From the NCBI GenBank assembly GCA_964634675.1, contig CAZWLH010000079.1:1-6912 (forward strand): DNA of 6,912 nucleotides. Direction: 5' to 3'. The notes below the pieces were generated by a model that had not been told where the DNA came from, searched no databases, and was given only the letters and a program-made list of their open reading frames with translations. Below are positions 5,956 to 6,912 of this stretch, piece by piece; the first letter of the stretch is position 1, and every line of letters starts with the position of its first letter. This DNA comes from UMGS172 sp964634675. GTDB taxonomy: Bacteria > Bacillota > Clostridia > Oscillospirales > Acutalibacteraceae. Position numbers and translations under genes: made by a program.

Positions 5956-6404
5956 AGATGGTCGTTGAGGGCATTATGAACGGAAATCTCCCGTGGGGAC
6001 TCATTCTCGTCGGTGTCTTCATAGCAATTATCGTTGAAATAGTCGGCATTCCCGTTCTTCCCTTTGCCATCGGCGTATACCTCCCCGTTCAGCTCAACGC
6101 CTGCATTATGGTCGGCGGAATTATCCGTCTCTTCTTCGACAGAATCAAAAACGAGGATCGTAAGAAAAAGGCAACAAACAGCGGTATTCTCTTCTGCTCG
6201 GGTATGATTGCGGGCGAAGGCATCGTCGGACTGATTCTTGCCGTTCTCGCCGTATTCGGTGTCGGTGAAATGATCGACCTTTCGGGAAAGCTTGCTCTCC
6301 CGACCTGGGCTTCCAACATCGGAAGTCTTGCGGTGTTCGGACTTGTTATCCTCAGTCTCCTGTTCTTCACCGTTCTCAAAAAAGAGAAGGCCGACAAGAA
6401 CTGA
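5847..6404 (+). CDS. OPT-family transporter, C-terminal third (continuation after frameshift)
   Basis: This frame carries the remainder of the OPT transporter. Homology reaches back to 5799 (GYLLGATPKKQQIGEI). The open frame could begin at TTG 5847, but this codon is an internal Leu and has no proper ribosome binding site, so independent translation is doubtful. Visible features are the motif APQATLMKMVVEGIMNGNLPW, membrane segments rich in Ile, Leu, Val and Gly (LILVGVFIAIIVEIVGIPVL, then a segment near IAGEGIVGLILAVLAVFGVG), and a final membrane helix ending in a basic tail KKEKADKN. If the frameshift is real, the cell makes a transporter lacking about a third of its membrane segments, presumably inactive. 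If it is a sequencing error, 4489-6404 is one intact gene. The stop codon lies one base before the next gene's ATG. Confidence 0.85.
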   Translation: MGVIAAAFAIGATLYLLDSAWGFGSEELAAPQATLMKMVVEGIMNGNLPWGLILVGVFIAIIVEIVGIPVLPFAIGVYLPVQLNACIMVGGIIRLFFDRIKNEDRKKKATNSGILFCSGMIAGEGIVGLILAVLAVFGVGEMIDLSGKLALPTWASNIGSLAVFGLVILSLLFFTVLKKEKADKN

Positions 6405-6405
6405 T

Positions 6406-6774
6406 ATGAAGCGTAAACGAATAATTTCCGCAAACTATCTTGAGCGAAAGCCGCTCCGTCACCCCGATATTGAATGGAAAACCGACGGTAACGGTAAAGT
6501 AACGCTCGAGATAAAAAACACCGGTTGGGCAAACCGCATTGCACAGTTGGTTTTCAAACGGCCGAAAATCAGCTATGTTCACCTTGATGACAACGGCAGC
6601 TTCATTTGGCCTTTGATCGACGGTGAGCGTGATATAATCGAGATCGGCAAATCGGTCAAGGAACACTTCGGAGAGGCGGCAGAACCGCTTTACGAGCGTC
6701 TTGCGAGGTTCTTCGAAATACTCGACAGCTATCACTTCATCAAATGGGCATATATCCCGACCGATAAAAAATAA
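6406..6774 (+). CDS. PqqD-like (RRE-fold) small protein
   Basis: A 122-residue soluble protein. Residues about 55-115 match the PqqD pattern: a strand pair with HLDDNGSFIWPLIDGERD (59-76), then helices through IGKSVKEHFGE and PLYERLARFFEILDSYHFI. PqqD-type domains are winged-helix peptide-binding modules (RiPP recognition elements) that usually present a precursor peptide to a radical SAM or other maturase. The N-terminal 50 residues are basic and include a beta-rich stretch (WKTDGNGKVTLEIKNTG) outside the core domain. The open frame extends upstream to 6292, inside the transporter, but ATG 6406 is the sensible start: it follows the transporter stop by one base, implying translational coupling, with AAGG at 6387-6390 only a weak and distant ribosome binding site. 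No maturase or precursor is visible in the window. Its role beside an OPT transporter is unknown; regulation or handling of the imported peptide is a guess. No terminator follows. Confidence 0.85.
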   Translation: MKRKRIISANYLERKPLRHPDIEWKTDGNGKVTLEIKNTGWANRIAQLVFKRPKISYVHLDDNGSFIWPLIDGERDIIEIGKSVKEHFGEAAEPLYERLARFFEILDSYHFIKWAYIPTDKK

Positions 6775-6800
6775 AACACCAATCCAAAACAGGCACAAAC

Positions 6801-6827
6801 CGATAATGATGAGGTGCCGTAACGAAG
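6801..6827. repeat. Intergenic repeat, copy 2
   Basis: Matches 2108-2134; 6803-6827 is identical at 21 of 25 positions. It begins 26 bases after the PqqD-like stop codon. It happens to be in the same frame as that gene: after the TAA at 6772-6774, 15 sense codons end in Asp-Glu-Val-Pro-TAA (6820-6822). The right part of this copy forms one arm of the stem-loop at 6815-6864. Confidence 0.6.
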
Positions 6828-6864
6828 GTTTTGAAAATAAGTTGTAAAGACAATCGTTACGGTA
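6815..6864 (+). other. Stem-loop between the PqqD-like gene and the last gene
   Basis: TGCCGTAACGA (6815-6825) pairs with TCGTTACGGTA (6854-6864): 11 bp with one G-U pair and a 28-base loop. There is no T-run after it, so it is not a typical terminator. A weak promoter (TTGTAA 6842-6847, TATATT 6863-6868, 15-base spacer) overlaps it, so the dyad could be an operator or a leader structure. Confidence 0.45.
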
Positions 6865-6865
6865 T

Positions 6866-6909
6866 ATTGCAGAAAAATCTAAAAATATGAATTTGGAGGA
6901 AACTGCAAT
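6866..6909 (+). promoter_or_regulatory. Possible start-codon-sequestering hairpin
   Basis: ATTGCAG (6866-6872) pairs perfectly with CTGCAAT (6903-6909), which contains the first two bases of the ATG at 6908. The ribosome binding site GGAGGA (6895-6900) lies in the 30-base loop. It abuts the stem-loop ending at 6864. With such a long loop the fold would be only moderately stable, so regulatory meaning is tentative. Confidence 0.3.
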
Positions 6910-6912
6910 GAA
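6908..6912 (+). CDS. Start of an unidentified gene, cut by the window end
   Basis: ATG at 6908-6910 follows a strong ribosome binding site (GGAGGA, 6895-6900) with a seven-base spacing. Only Met and the first two bases of the second codon (AA) are present, so nothing can be said of its product. It could be co-transcribed with the OPT/PqqD-like genes, since no terminator was found between them. Confidence 0.6.

Noticed and set aside
6775..6822. Stop-codon readthrough extending the PqqD-like protein by 15 residues
   Set aside because: The extension is in frame, but 15 open codons are expected often by chance, the added residues are low in complexity and nothing around the TAA suggests readthrough. 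The DEVP end is noted under the repeat.
1..6912. CRISPR array, tRNA, rRNA or insertion sequence
   Set aside because: No spaced direct repeats, cloverleaf with a conserved T-arm, ribosomal RNA sequence or transposase motif was found on either strand.

Overview
The window reads as a chromosomal segment from a low-to-moderate GC Firmicute, most likely an anaerobic gut-type clostridium (Oscillospiraceae/Ruminococcaceae-like). The support is strong AGGAGG-type ribosome binding sites, AT-rich intergenic DNA with sigma-A promoters, a lipoprotein signal, and close resemblance of several proteins to clostridial families. This placement comes from recall of family sequences, not from a search. All recognised genes lie on the + strand.

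Layout. 1-279: AT-rich DNA ending in the metA promoter. 280-1194: MetA, predicted homoserine O-acetyltransferase, closed by a terminator at 1201-1230. 1306-2061: membrane-anchored NodB-type polysaccharide deacetylase. 2062-2520: 459-base intergenic stretch with a weak hairpin, one copy of an intergenic repeat, a strong terminator (2175-2213), an unexplained fold-back element (2292-2380) and a strong extended -10 promoter. 2521-4302: large lipoprotein with two related alpha/beta modules and a C-terminal GH16-type domain, closed by a strong terminator (4319-4350). 4393-4421: near-consensus promoter with a small palindrome in its spacer. 4489-6404: OPT-family transporter gene split by a one-base frameshift near 5799. 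6406-6774: small PqqD-like protein, one base after the transporter stop. 6775-6907: second copy of the intergenic repeat and two abutting stem-loops in front of a gene that begins at 6908 and runs off the window.

Function. The segment is four separate transcription units rather than one pathway: methionine biosynthesis, cell-wall modification, a surface glycan-active or glycan-binding lipoprotein, and a transporter/PqqD-like operon that continues towards an unknown gene. The most interesting points are the OPT transporter paired with a PqqD-like (RRE-fold) protein without any visible radical SAM enzyme or precursor peptide, the Asp-to-Asn change in the GH16 active-site motif, and a repeated intergenic element whose differences between copies are spaced three bases apart.
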